Source: Streptomyces plumbidurans (GTDB lineage: Bacteria; Actinomycetota; Actinomycetes; Streptomycetales; Streptomycetaceae). Taken from it: DNA of 64,000 nucleotides. Position numbers and translations under genes: made by a program. The notes under the pieces are model-generated. The model did not search any database, had not been told where the DNA came from, and saw only the letters and a list, made by a program, of their open reading frames with translations. Location: NCBI RefSeq assembly GCF_019857225.1, contig NZ_JAFJSY010000001.1, positions 124,001-188,000 of the forward strand, in the 5' to 3' direction. Shown piece by piece: positions 18,093 to 28,162 of this stretch (positions are counted from its first letter, which is position 1; every line of letters starts with the position of its first letter).

Positions 18093-19301
18093 ATGACCGC
18101 ACCGCTGCACGAGGCCCACCCGTCCGGCCCCGGACGAGTGCTGTCCGACACCCAGCAGGGCATGCGCCGCCGCAATCTCGCCCGGGTGATGCACACCGTC
18201 AGCGCCGATGGGCCGCTCTCCCGCGCGGCCGTCGCCTCGCGCATCGGCCTCACCCGGGCTGCGGTGTCGACTCTGGTCGACGAGCTGATCCGTACGGGAC
18301 TGCTGGACGAGCTGGGTCCCGAGCGGCCCGGGCGGGTGGGCCGTCCAGGCTCGGCGCTCGCCGTCAGCGGACACGGTCCGGCCGGGATAGGCGCCGAGGT
18401 CGGTGTGGATCATCTCGCGGTCTGCGCGGTCGATCTGCGGGGACGGGTACGCGCGCGTGCCGTGCGGCACGGCGCGAACCGCGGTCGCGCCCCCGAGCCG
18501 GTGCTCGAAGAGCTCACCGCGCTCGTACGCCGGGTCGTCGCCGAAGCGGAGGGTGAGCGGCTGTGGCCTGCTGGGCTCGCGGTGGCGGTGCCGGGTCTGG
18601 TGGCCCGCGACGCCCGGACCGTCGTACGCGCGCCGAACCTCGACTGGCACGACACCGACCTCGGTGCCCTGCTGCCCGCCGACATCCCGCTGACCGTCGA
18701 CAACGAGGCCAACTTCGGTGCGCTCGCCGAACTCTGGCTCGGCGAGCGCACTCCCCAGGACTTTCTGCACGTCTCGGCGGAGATCGGTATCGGCGCGGCG
18801 GTCGTGGTGGCCGGCGGGCTGCTGCGCGGCACGCGCGGCTTCGCGGGCGAGTTGGGGCATGTGCCGGTGCGACCGGAGGGGCCCGCATGCCCGTGCGGCG
18901 GGCGCGGCTGCCTGGAGCAGTACGCCGGTGAGGAGGCGGTGCTGCGCGCCGCCGGTCTGGAGCCTGGCGAGGACCACGTCGGGCTGCTCGCGAACCGGGC
19001 CGCCGAGGGCGACGAGAACGTACGGGGCGCGCTGCGCGACGCGGGCACGGCGCTCGGCATCGCGCTGACCGGAGCGGTGAATCTGCTGGACCCCGAGAGC
19101 GTCGTGCTCGGCGGCGCACTGGCCGGGCTCGCACCCTGGCTGCTGCCGACGCTGGAGGCCGAGTTGGAAGGGCGCAGCGCGGGCCCGGCCTGTCCGGTGA
19201 TGGTGTCCCGGCTGGGTTCCGAAGGACCGCTGCTTGGGGCAGCGCAGTCGGTGGTGCGGGCGGTGCTGGACGATCCCGCGGCGGTAGCCGAGCGGGGCTG
19301 A
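18093..19301 (+). CDS. xylR: ROK-family transcriptional regulator of the xylose locus
   Basis: A 402-residue ROK repressor. An N-terminal winged helix (SRAAVASRIGLTRAAVSTLVDELIRTGLL, about residues 43-72) is followed by the sugar-kinase-like ROK domain with the phosphate-type loop near GVDHLAVCAVDLRGRV, VDNEANFGALAE, and the ROK zinc motif CPCGGRGCLEQY (C-x-C-G-x-x-G-C). Proteins of this type bind xylose or a related sugar and release the xyl promoters. The gene follows xylB by 10 bp, which supports the xylR name by context rather than by proof. GAGGACGGGGG lies before the ATG. A pentamer array starts 20 bp after the stop. Confidence 0.9.
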   Translation: MTAPLHEAHPSGPGRVLSDTQQGMRRRNLARVMHTVSADGPLSRAAVASRIGLTRAAVSTLVDELIRTGLLDELGPERPGRVGRPGSALAVSGHGPAGIGAEVGVDHLAVCAVDLRGRVRARAVRHGANRGRAPEPVLEELTALVRRVVAEAEGERLWPAGLAVAVPGLVARDARTVVRAPNLDWHDTDLGALLPADIPLTVDNEANFGALAELWLGERTPQDFLHVSAEIGIGAAVVVAGGLLRGTRGFAGELGHVPVRPEGPACPCGGRGCLEQYAGEEAVLRAAGLEPGEDHVGLLANRAAEGDENVRGALRDAGTALGIALTGAVNLLDPESVVLGGALAGLAPWLLPTLEAELEGRSAGPACPVMVSRLGSEGPLLGAAQSVVRAVLDDPAAVAERG

Positions 19302-19320
19302 TCGCGGCGTCCGTGTCCGG

Positions 19321-19375
19321 CGGGTCGGGTCGGGTCAGGTCGGGTCAGGTCGGGTCGGGTCGGGTCGGGTCGGGT
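19321..19375. repeat. Pentanucleotide array, 11 units
   Basis: Eleven head-to-tail pentamers, nine CGGGT and two CAGGT, start 20 bp after the xylR stop. This is the first of three related pentamer arrays in the window; the others are at 39361-39420 and 55756-55805. No gene lies between it and the nitrobindin-like gene. Confidence 0.95.
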
Positions 19376-19490
19376 TGCTGCAAGATCCGGCGCCGCGAGG
19401 CGGCGTACCGCATCGGCGCCACGGCCAAGCCCTAGGCTTGCGCCCTGCGTCAGCGCCGACGTCAACTCCCGTACCCAGAGGAGCTCGACC

Positions 19491-20039
19491 GTGATCGACC
19501 CCGCCCCGGAACACCCGTACCCCGACAGCCACCGGCCCGACGCGACCCCCGCACCGCACGCGCTGCTCACGCCCGTGCTCGGTCTGCTCGGTACCTGGCG
19601 GGGGCGGGGCCAGGGCGGGTATCCGACGCTCGACGCGGACTTCGTGTACGGGCAGGAGGTCACCTTCAGCCATGACGGCCGGCCCTTCCTTCATTACGAA
19701 GCCCGGGCCTGGCTGGTCGACGCGAATGCCGACGACGCGCCGCTGCGCCCGGCGGCCCGCGAGAGCGGCTGGTGGCGGCTTCAGCCCGACGGCCGGGTGG
19801 AAGCCCTGATCACCCAGCCCACCGGCATCGCGGAGATCGCGGTCGGCCGTGCGAGCGAGGACACGATCGACCTGTCCACCCACGAAGTGGCTGTCACGCC
19901 CACCGCCAAGCAGGTGGAGGCCACCCGCCGCCGCTACACCTTGACCGGCGGCGACACCCTCACATTCGTCTTCGACCTCGGCGCGGTCGGCCGACCGTTG
20001 CAACACCATCTCTCCGCGAGCCTGCGACGCGTCCGGTAG
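19491..20039 (+). CDS. Nitrobindin-like heme-binding beta-barrel (FABP-like, peroxynitrite isomerase family)
   Basis: A 182-residue protein of the bacterial nitrobindin/FABP-like family. These proteins bind ferric heme in a ten-stranded barrel and are reported to handle nitric oxide and convert peroxynitrite to nitrate. The N-terminal signature [22 protein letters not shown] is complete, as are [21 protein letters not shown] and the C-terminal [10 protein letters not shown], which carries the proximal heme histidine in this family. The start is the GTG at 19491, preceded by GAGGAG. It is a single gene; the next plus-strand gene is 216 bp away. Confidence 0.88.
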   Translation: MIDPAPEHPYPDSHRPDATPAPHALLTPVLGLLGTWRGRGQGGYPTLDADFVYGQEVTFSHDGRPFLHYEARAWLVDANADDAPLRPAARESGWWRLQPDGRVEALITQPTGIAEIAVGRASEDTIDLSTHEVAVTPTAKQVEATRRRYTLTGGDTLTFVFDLGAVGRPLQHHLSASLRRVR

Positions 20040-20255
20040 GCCGCGCCGACCCGGCCCAGCACGGCCGACCGCTGAGCTCACGCTCGCGGTCCTCACCCGT
20101 TCGGGTGGTCGAGTTCTCCACATGCGCGCCGCCGTCCACCGAAGCACGCCACGCCCTTCTGCCCAACTCGCAAGCGCCGTACCGTGAATCACGCGAGACG
20201 CACCCGTCGAGTCGGGTGGCACAGGACAAGTCGGCGTGAATTAAGGGGGGTTCAC

Positions 20256-21740
20256 ATGTCGGGGGACGAAGTCGCAGGTCTCAGGCGCGACGCGATCGGG
20301 CTGCGCGAGGTCCTGTTCCAGAGCATCACGGCCATGGCGCCGGCCGCCGCGGTCGCCGCGTCCATTCCGTCCGGTGCCGCCTTCGCCGGCGGAAGCCTGC
20401 CACTCGCCGTGCTCATCGCGCTGGTGGCCTGTCTGTTCACCGCGTCGTGCGTGGCCGAGCTGGCGCGCGAGCTGCCGGCCGCGGGCTCGGTGTCCACCTA
20501 TGCGGCGCAGGGCCTGCATCCGACCGTCGGCTTCCTCGTCGGCTGGGGCTATGTGTTCGTGGAGGCACTGGTGCCGCCACTGCTGCTTCTGCAACTGGGC
20601 TTCACCACGGCCGGCACCCTGCACCAGGAATGGTCCTCGTATCCGGCGGACCTGTGGTGGCCCTGGGCACTTGCAGGTGCCGCGATCATCGCGACCGCAG
20701 GGTACTTCGGAGTGCGCGCCTCGGCCCGCTTCGGCACGGTCCTCGGCATCTTCGAGGTCCTCGTCCTCCTCGTCTTCGCCGTCTGGCTCATCGTCAAGGC
20801 GGGCGGCGACAACAGCCTCACGGTGTTCGGCACTTCGCACACGGCCGACGGATACGAGGGGATCAGCGGCGTCTTCGCCGGATCGGTGTACACGGTGCTC
20901 GCCTTCGCGGGCTTCGAGGCCGCTGCTCCGCTCGCCGAGGAGACTCGCGACCCGCGCCGGACAATGCACCGGGCGGTTCTCGGCGCGGCCCTCGGCATCG
21001 GCCTCTTCTACGTGGTGACGACCTACGCCATGACGGTGTACTTCGGACCGGACAGGTTCGCGAAATTCGGGGCCTCCGGCGACGCGTCCTGGGAGGGCGT
21101 GGCCAGGGCGTCGTTCGGACTGTTCTGGGTGCTGGTCTTCCTGGCCGTGGTCAACTCGACGATCGCCAACGCCAACGCGTGCGCCAATGTCTCCACGCGC
21201 ACCGCCTTCGCACTGGCCCGCATCCGCGTCCTTCCCCGCTACTTCGCTGTGCTCCATCCGAAGCACCGCTCCCCCGCCACCGGCATCGCCGTGCAGACCA
21301 TCGTGGCGGTGGGCGCGGTGCTGGGCCTGGGGCTGGGCTACGACCCGGTGACCGCCTTCCTGCTTCTGGCCACGGTGATCGTCACGGTGGTGATCGGCGT
21401 CTACATCGTCGTGAACGTCGCCTGCGCCGGGTATTTCCTGCGCCGCAGACGGGAGTTGTTCCGCCCCATACGTCATCTGCTGCTGCCCCTGCTCGGCATC
21501 GTCGCGTTCGTGCCCGCCCTGCTGACCGCCGCGGGACTGCCCGTCTTCGACTTCGTCACCGAGCTGACCGCTCCCGTCTCCTACGCCGGTCCCATCGTCG
21601 GCGTGTGGATGGCCGCCGGAGTCGTGGTGCTGCTCGTTCTGATGCGACGTCACCCCGAGCGCATAGCCGAGACCGCCCGCGTCCATTTGGACGACCCCGC
21701 CCCCGTCAGTCCTTCGCAGAACGGAGCAGCGCAAGCATGA
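20256..21740 (+). CDS. APC-family amino acid/amine permease
   Basis: A 494-residue transporter of the amino acid-polyamine-organocation superfamily with about twelve hydrophobic segments. TM1 carries the broken-helix signature (FQSITAMAPAAAVAASIPSGAAFAGG), TM3 region shows GLHPTVGFLVGWGYV, and TM6-7 carries FAGFEAAAPLAEETRDPRRTM, the consensus APC loop. AAGGGGGG precedes the ATG at 20256. The stop overlaps the start of the following amidase gene by four bases (ATGA), so uptake and hydrolysis of one substrate are probably linked; a short amide or an amidated amino compound is a reasonable guess. Confidence 0.88.
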   Translation: MSGDEVAGLRRDAIGLREVLFQSITAMAPAAAVAASIPSGAAFAGGSLPLAVLIALVACLFTASCVAELARELPAAGSVSTYAAQGLHPTVGFLVGWGYVFVEALVPPLLLLQLGFTTAGTLHQEWSSYPADLWWPWALAGAAIIATAGYFGVRASARFGTVLGIFEVLVLLVFAVWLIVKAGGDNSLTVFGTSHTADGYEGISGVFAGSVYTVLAFAGFEAAAPLAEETRDPRRTMHRAVLGAALGIGLFYVVTTYAMTVYFGPDRFAKFGASGDASWEGVARASFGLFWVLVFLAVVNSTIANANACANVSTRTAFALARIRVLPRYFAVLHPKHRSPATGIAVQTIVAVGAVLGLGLGYDPVTAFLLLATVIVTVVIGVYIVVNVACAGYFLRRRRELFRPIRHLLLPLLGIVAFVPALLTAAGLPVFDFVTELTAPVSYAGPIVGVWMAAGVVVLLVLMRRHPERIAETARVHLDDPAPVSPSQNGAAQA

Positions 21741-22750
21741 GCGACCCCCGCATCCTGACCGTCCGGCCCGAACCGGGCGACTACGCCTGGACGTTCGGCG
21801 GCGCGCCGCCCGTCGCGCGGATCGCGCCCGGCACCGTCCTCGACCTGTATACGGAGGACTGCTTCGCCGGGCGGGTGCGGTCCGAGAAGGACCTGGTGTC
21901 CGAGGTCTGCGAGTTCCCCTTCCTCAACCCGCAGACGGGTCCCTTCCACGTCGAGGGCGCCGAGCCGGGCGACACGGTCGCCGTGCACTTCGTCTCGATC
22001 GAACCGGCCCGCGACTGGGCCGCGTCGACGACGGTCCCCTTGTTCGGGGCGCTCACCTCCACGCACACCACGGCCACCCTGCAGCCGCCGCTGCCCGAGA
22101 CCGTGTGGATCTGGCAGCTGGACCGAACGCGGCGCACCGCCATGTTCCGGGCGCACGACAGCGACATCGAGGCCGAGCTGCCCATGGACCCGATGCACGG
22201 CACCGTGGGGGTGGCCCCTGCCAATCTGGAGGTCCGCTCGGCCCTCGTGCCCGACGCGCACGGCGGGAACATGGACACACCCGAGATGCGCGCCGGCGTC
22301 ACCTGCTACCTCGGGGTGAACGTGGAGGGCGCCCTGCTCAGCCTCGGCGACGGGCACGCCAGACAGGGCGAAGGCGAGACCTGCGGGGTCGCCGTCGAGT
22401 GCGCGATGAACACAATCGTGATCGTCGAACTGCTCAAGGGCGTCGCGACACCTTGGCCGCGCATCGAGTCGGACACGCACATCGTCTCGACTGGTTCGGC
22501 TCGCCCGTTGGAGGACGCGTTCCGTATTTCGCAGCTCGACCTGGTGCAGTGGCTGGTGCGCGACTACGGGTTCAGCGAACTGGACGCGTACCAGTTCGCG
22601 ACCCAGGCGGTCGAGTCGCCGCTGGCCAACGTCTGCGACACCAACTACACCTGCGTGGCCAAGATCCGCAAAGAGTGGCTGCCCGCGCGCGAGACTCACC
22701 GCGGAATGCATGCGCAACTGCGGGAGATCGCAGCGACCCTGCGGGGCTGA
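21737..22750 (+). CDS. Acetamidase/formamidase family amidohydrolase
   Basis: A 337-residue FmdA/AmdA-type enzyme that would hydrolyse formamide, acetamide or a similar short amide to ammonia and the acid. Family features include the early EDCFAGRVRSE, the conserved GPFHVEGAEPGDTVAVHFVSIEP, PMHGTVGVAP, the motif HGGNMDTPEMRAGVTCYLGVNVEGALLSLGDGHARQGEGE, and AMNTIVIVELLKG. (The family lacks the Ser-Lys signature of GatA amidases.) The ATG at 21737 lies inside the permease stop (ATGA), so it needs translation of the permease for efficient expression. The pair could supply nitrogen; no GlnR box was identified with confidence. Confidence 0.9.
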   Translation: MSDPRILTVRPEPGDYAWTFGGAPPVARIAPGTVLDLYTEDCFAGRVRSEKDLVSEVCEFPFLNPQTGPFHVEGAEPGDTVAVHFVSIEPARDWAASTTVPLFGALTSTHTTATLQPPLPETVWIWQLDRTRRTAMFRAHDSDIEAELPMDPMHGTVGVAPANLEVRSALVPDAHGGNMDTPEMRAGVTCYLGVNVEGALLSLGDGHARQGEGETCGVAVECAMNTIVIVELLKGVATPWPRIESDTHIVSTGSARPLEDAFRISQLDLVQWLVRDYGFSELDAYQFATQAVESPLANVCDTNYTCVAKIRKEWLPARETHRGMHAQLREIAATLRG

Positions 22751-22754
22751 GCCA

Positions 22755-22925
22755 CGCACACCTGCGAGACGGTGCCGCATCTGCGGGGCGGCGCCACATC
22801 TGCGGGACAGCCGTACCCGCGGGGTCGCGCACCGCCCTGCGGGGTCGCGCAACACCCCGCGGGGCGGCACCACACCCCGCGGATACGGCACCACCCGCGG
22901 GACAACACCACACCTGCGGCGCCCT
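22755..22925. repeat. Imperfect CACCRCACCTGCGGG-type direct repeats
   Basis: Between the formamidase stop and the cell-wall amidase gene lie about eight diverged copies of a roughly 20-bp unit built around CACCTGCGGGAC or CACCCCGCGGGGC. Several copies hold small CCCGCGGGG palindromes. No gene occupies the stretch. It could fold into serial hairpins and so act as a terminator block for the permease-amidase unit. Confidence 0.7.
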
Positions 22926-22973
22926 GGCCGCAGCCCATCGGGCGATTCATCTCCCCCCACCGAAAGGCACTTC

Positions 22974-23573
22974 ATGGAACGGGCAAGACCGACCACCAGC
23001 AGGCGGCGGTTTCGGAAGGGCGCCGCCCTCGCCGCCGTGCCCTACGCCTTACTTCCCGACACGCAGGCCGGAGCCCAGGCCCAGGCCGTCGACTACCCCG
23101 GCGCCGAATGGCAGCCGGCCAGCACGTCCAACTACACGTCGTCGAACCGCCCCACGGCCTATCCCATCGACTACGTCGTCATCCACGTCACGCAGGAGAC
23201 ATACGCCGACGCACTCTCCATCTTCCAGAACCCCGCCAAGCAGGTGTCCATTCACTACCTGGTGCGCTCGGCGGACGGACACGTGGCGCAGTGCGTGCGG
23301 GAACGCGACATCGCCTGGCACGCGGGCAACTGGGACTACAACACGCGCAGCATCGGCATCGAGCACGAGGGCTGGGTGGACCAGCCCGCCTATTTCACCG
23401 ACGCCCTGTACGAGCAGTCGGCCAAGCTCACCGCGGCGCTCTGCACCAAGTACGGCCTCCCGAAGGACCGGGCACACATCATCGGCCACTACGAGGTGCC
23501 GGGCACCGACCACACCGATCCCGGGCCCCTCTGGGACTGGACGCGCTACATCAGACTCGTCAACTTCGCCTGA
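22974..23573 (+). CDS. Secreted N-acetylmuramoyl-L-alanine amidase (Amidase_2)
   Basis: A 199-residue exported zinc amidase that cuts the bond between muramic acid and the peptide stem of peptidoglycan. The signal has twin arginines and a short core (SRRRFRKGAALAAVPYALL), so Tat export is likely. The catalytic domain reads YVVIHVTQETYADALSIF with the first zinc His, SIHYLVRSADGHVAQCV, WHAGNWDYNTRSIGIEHEGW, and GHYEVPGTDHTDPGPLWDW with the final zinc ligands. It lacks a separate cell-wall binding domain. AAAGG precedes the ATG at 22974. Likely roles are wall turnover or remodelling. Confidence 0.9.
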   Translation: MERARPTTSRRRFRKGAALAAVPYALLPDTQAGAQAQAVDYPGAEWQPASTSNYTSSNRPTAYPIDYVVIHVTQETYADALSIFQNPAKQVSIHYLVRSADGHVAQCVRERDIAWHAGNWDYNTRSIGIEHEGWVDQPAYFTDALYEQSAKLTAALCTKYGLPKDRAHIIGHYEVPGTDHTDPGPLWDWTRYIRLVNFA

Positions 23574-23669
23574 CCGCGGCGGGACGGCTGCCGCCGGCCT
23601 CGGCGGCAGCTCCGTCCTTCGGGGTGACCTGGGTCGAAAAGGTTGTCCGAGTGCGTACCCGGAGTGACG

Positions 23670-25001
23670 ATGTCACCAGCCGCACTGCCACGCCGGGAGG
23701 CCGACTTGACCGATCCGTGGGTGGCCCTCGAGCCGGGGGCCGACCCCGCCGAACACGCGCGGATGCTGCGCCGCGCGCATGAGACGTTCACCGAGGCGGG
23801 CACGGTGACGCGTCCGGTGCGCTCGGTGGTGGCCGAGTCGTGGCGGCGTTCGGCACGGGCCGGCGTGGGGCCGGACGGCACGGCGAGTGTGGAGCTCGTC
23901 GACGGTGACCTGGGCAGCTACCGGGCCGAGCACCCGTTGGCGCGGGTGATGCCGTTGTTCCGTGAGCTGATGGGGACGTTCGCGGCCGACGGGGAGCATC
24001 TGCTGGCGGTGTGCGACGCGCACGGCAGACTGCTGTGGGTCGAGGGACATCCCACGACCCGGCGAAACGCGGGGCGGATGAACTTCGTGCCGGGTGCGCG
24101 GTGGGCCGAGGCTGCGGTGGGGACCAATGCGCCGGGGACGGCGGTCGCCGTCGACAGGCCCGTGCAGGTGTTCGCGGCCGAGCACTTCATCCGGCGTGTG
24201 CAGCCCTGGACGTGCGCGGCGGCTCCTGTGCACGATCCGCGCACCGGGCGGGTGCTCGGGGCAGTGGACATCACCGGCGGGAACGGGCTCGCGCATCCGC
24301 ACAGCCTGGGCTTCGTGCAGGCGGTCGCCCGCGCCGCCGAGTCCCAACTGGCGCTGCTCGCGCCGGAGCAGTCCGCCGCCGACACCCCCGAGCTGACGGC
24401 ACTGGGCCGGGACGAGGCGCAACTGCTCGTCGGCGGGCGCCGGATCAGGCTCAGCCGACGGCACAGCGAGATCCTGGTGCTGCTGGCCCGCCACCCGGAG
24501 GGGCTGACCGGCGACGAGTTGCTGTGCGCGCTCTACGAGGACGAGTCGGTGACGCCGGTGACCCTGCGAGCCGAACTGGCGCGGCTGCGCAGGGTGCTGA
24601 GCCCGGGGCTGTTGGCGTCGCGGCCCTACCGGCTGACGACACCTGTCGAAAGCGACGTCGCCGTCGTGGAACGACGGCTGGAGGCCGGGGCGGTCACGGC
24701 GGCGGCGAGCGCGTACACGGGGCCGTTGCTGCCGGGTTCCCAGGCCCCGGCGGTGGTGCGGCTCAGGCACCTCCTCGCCGATGGCCTCCGTACGGCACTG
24801 ATCACCCGCCGCGACCCCGACCTGCTGACCGACTGGGCACACTCGCCGTGGGGCGAGGACGACCTCGACGTATGGCGGGCGCTCGCTGCGGTCCGACCGA
24901 CGGCGCCGGTCAGGTCCCGACTGGCCGCCCTGGAGGGCGAGTTGGCGGCACCGTCCGACTGGCCGGGTGCCACGGGGCGCCGGGGAGCCACGCCGACGTA
25001 G
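23670..25001 (+). CDS. GAF-domain transcriptional regulator (AcoR-like sensor, C-terminal winged helix)
   Basis: A 443-residue regulator. The N-terminal part (about residues 40-230) matches the AcoR-type sensor region: RPVRSVVAESWRRSARAGV, then a GAF domain with MNFVPGARWAEAAVGTNAPGTA and AEHFIRRVQPWTCAAAPVHDP. The usual sigma-54 AAA domain is missing. Instead, the C-terminal part (about 250-330) has an OmpR/AfsR-like winged helix (RHSEILVLLARHPEGLTGDELLCALY). GGAG lies 6-7 bases before the ATG at 23670. It sits directly upstream of the ExaC-like aldehyde dehydrogenase and probably activates it in response to an alcohol or aldehyde; this link is inferred from position. Confidence 0.85.
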   Translation: MSPAALPRREADLTDPWVALEPGADPAEHARMLRRAHETFTEAGTVTRPVRSVVAESWRRSARAGVGPDGTASVELVDGDLGSYRAEHPLARVMPLFRELMGTFAADGEHLLAVCDAHGRLLWVEGHPTTRRNAGRMNFVPGARWAEAAVGTNAPGTAVAVDRPVQVFAAEHFIRRVQPWTCAAAPVHDPRTGRVLGAVDITGGNGLAHPHSLGFVQAVARAAESQLALLAPEQSAADTPELTALGRDEAQLLVGGRRIRLSRRHSEILVLLARHPEGLTGDELLCALYEDESVTPVTLRAELARLRRVLSPGLLASRPYRLTTPVESDVAVVERRLEAGAVTAAASAYTGPLLPGSQAPAVVRLRHLLADGLRTALITRRDPDLLTDWAHSPWGEDDLDVWRALAAVRPTAPVRSRLAALEGELAAPSDWPGATGRRGATPT

Positions 25002-25541
25002 CGCCCCAAACGGGCCCAGCGCACCGCATCGGGCGGCACCGCACATCGCACATCGCACCGGACCTCGTCACGTCCGCGCTGAATCTCGCCACGTCTGCAC
25101 CGGACCTCGTCCCGTCCGCACGGACTGCGAAACGTCGGCACGGACCGCATCACGTCCGCGCGATCCGGCCCCGCGCCCGCGCAAGTCACCGCCCACGCCC
25201 GCGAGCCTGCCCGCCGCGCCCGCGCAAGCCAGCGCAGCCTGCGCGGTCCTACTCCCTGCCCGTCAGTCCCACCCCTATTCGCCCAGTCCTACCCCTGCCC
25301 GCCCAGTCCCGCCTCCCGTCTCGGCACGAGCCCGCCCCGCGCCCGCACAAGCAACCGCAACGCCCGCACGAACCTGCCTCGCGCCCGCACCGGCCCCACC
25401 GACGACAGTCATCCCCACCCAGCGACGTACGGCAACGTGTTGCCCCAACACCGCAGGCAACGTAGTTGCAACCTCCCCCTCCCTACCCTCCGGACGGAAG
25501 CTGCCCAACGGCGGGCGGCACCGCCAAGGAGGCTGAGAAGC
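25002..25541. other. 540-bp gene-free, low-complexity spacer
   Basis: I see no gene here. The first half has diverged direct repeats built from CACCGGACCTCGTCACGTCCG-like units (about 25050-25165), and the second half is a C-rich, Pro-Arg-Ala-coding-looking stretch with CCCGCGCCCGCGCAAG twice near 25182-25235. The final 60 bp before the dehydrogenase carry AAGGAGG and are less repetitive, so the promoter probably lies near 25420-25500, where GTTGCAACC and AACGTAGTTGC form small dyads. Confidence 0.5.
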
Positions 25542-27065
<1,524 letters not shown>

Positions 27066-27073
27066 AGCCTCAA

Positions 27074-27114
27074 GCCGGTTGCCTGGACACGTCGTTGTGC
27101 TCCAGGCAACCGGC
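27074..27114 (+). terminator. Strong terminator after the aldehyde dehydrogenase
   Basis: GCCGGTTGCCTGG (27074-27086) pairs perfectly over 13 bp with CCAGGCAACCGGC (27102-27114) across a 15-base loop, starting 9 bp after the stop codon. It argues against the minus-strand frame at 27062-27322 being a gene. Confidence 0.85.
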
Positions 27115-27628
27115 CACGCGCGAACACTCCGACCGCGGTGCCCAACTGCCGTCCACCGCGGGCCACCCCGAAGTCGATGCGGGCCGCCATTCCCGCGGCG
27201 GGCAGCCGCGAGAGGTTGTCCAGCTGTCCAGCCCCTGGCCCAAGCACCGCGAAAAGGTCCTTGTTTTCTCCGACCACGGAGGGCAGCAGTTGTCTGACGG
27301 CGGCGTAGCGTTCCTGGCGCACGCCGAGGCCGCCCCGTTGTCTGTCAGAAGGTACGGGAGCGGCCGTGACCGGAGGATGGCGCGGATGCCCGCGCCGCCG
27401 ATGAGGGCCCGCAGACCGCCGGGTTCCTCCTGGTCACCGGGCATGGGGTCGGACCGGCCCTGCGTGGGCTACTCCTGAAAAAAGCCATAGCCCTCCTGCG
27501 TCCGTGCGCGACGTCAGGCCGCTAACCAGTGCGCGCACCGGCTCAATGGCCGTCCCGTCCGGCGGGCCCCTCTTGTTGACGGTCGTCTCGGCCAACTGCT
27601 ATCCATGCCTAGCCGTTAGGGGTGGTGG
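27115..27628. other. 514-bp spacer with minus-strand coding-like remnants
   Basis: No intact gene is visible. On the minus strand, one frame reads a coding-like run GAGIRAILRSRPLPYLLTD (about 27340-27410) and a different frame then continues MRQERYAAVRQLLPSVVGEN down to IDFGVARGG (about 27170-27322). The switch of frame and the overlap with the terminator suggest a frameshifted, decayed gene of unknown family. The last 100 bp before the PadR gene should hold its promoter. Confidence 0.35.
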
Positions 27629-28162
27629 ATGCAGGACGCGATACTGGCGATGCTGGCGAAGGAGCCTGCGCACGGCTACGACCTCGGCGTCCGCCTGCGA
27701 CGGGCACTGGGGCCGCTCGGGGAGTCGATGAACGCCGGTCAGGTCTACGTGACCTTGGGCAGGTTGGAGAAGGCCGGACTCGTCGTCCACCACCGTGCGG
27801 ACGGTCAGCCGGCCCGTCCGGACCGCAAGGTGTACGAGCTCACCGAGGCCGGGCAGCGGCGGGTGGCCGCCTGGCTGTCCGAACTGAAGCTGCCGAAACC
27901 CGACTTGGTGGAGTTCCATCTCAAAGTCGCCACGGCGAGCGCGGGCCGTCTCGCCGACCCAACGGAGCTGGTGGCCGCTCAGCGCCACGCTCTGAGGCAG
28001 CGCCTGCACGAAGTGCAGCGGGCCGTTCTGGGCGAACCGGAGGGGTCGACCACCGGACTGCTGCTGGAAGGGATCGCGTTGCGGCTGCAGGCGGATCTGC
28101 GGTGGCTGGATGCCTGCGACAGCGTCTGGGCGAACTTCGAGAACAAATCCGAGGAAGAATGA
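27629..28162 (+). CDS. PadR-family transcriptional regulator
   Basis: A 177-residue PadR repressor. The winged helix is at residues 1-75 (QDAILAMLAKEPAHGYDLGVRL, then GQVYVTLGRLEKAGLVVHH and the wing KVYELTEAGQRRVAAWL), followed by a C-terminal helical dimerisation region with LRQRLHEVQRAVL. PadR proteins commonly repress an adjacent exporter and let go when a toxic phenolic or drug binds. Its stop overlaps the ATG of the ABC ATPase gene (ATGA), so regulator and transporter are made as one coupled operon. The start ATG at 27629 has only a weak GGGGTGG ribosome site. Confidence 0.9.
   Translation: MQDAILAMLAKEPAHGYDLGVRLRRALGPLGESMNAGQVYVTLGRLEKAGLVVHHRADGQPARPDRKVYELTEAGQRRVAAWLSELKLPKPDLVEFHLKVATASAGRLADPTELVAAQRHALRQRLHEVQRAVLGEPEGSTTGLLLEGIALRLQADLRWLDACDSVWANFENKSEEE

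Noticed and set aside
19335..20222. 295-codon minus-strand frame over the nitrobindin-like gene
   Set aside because: Shadow of the plus-strand gene; its end runs into the pentamer array giving Thr-Arg-Pro-Asp-Pro repeats.
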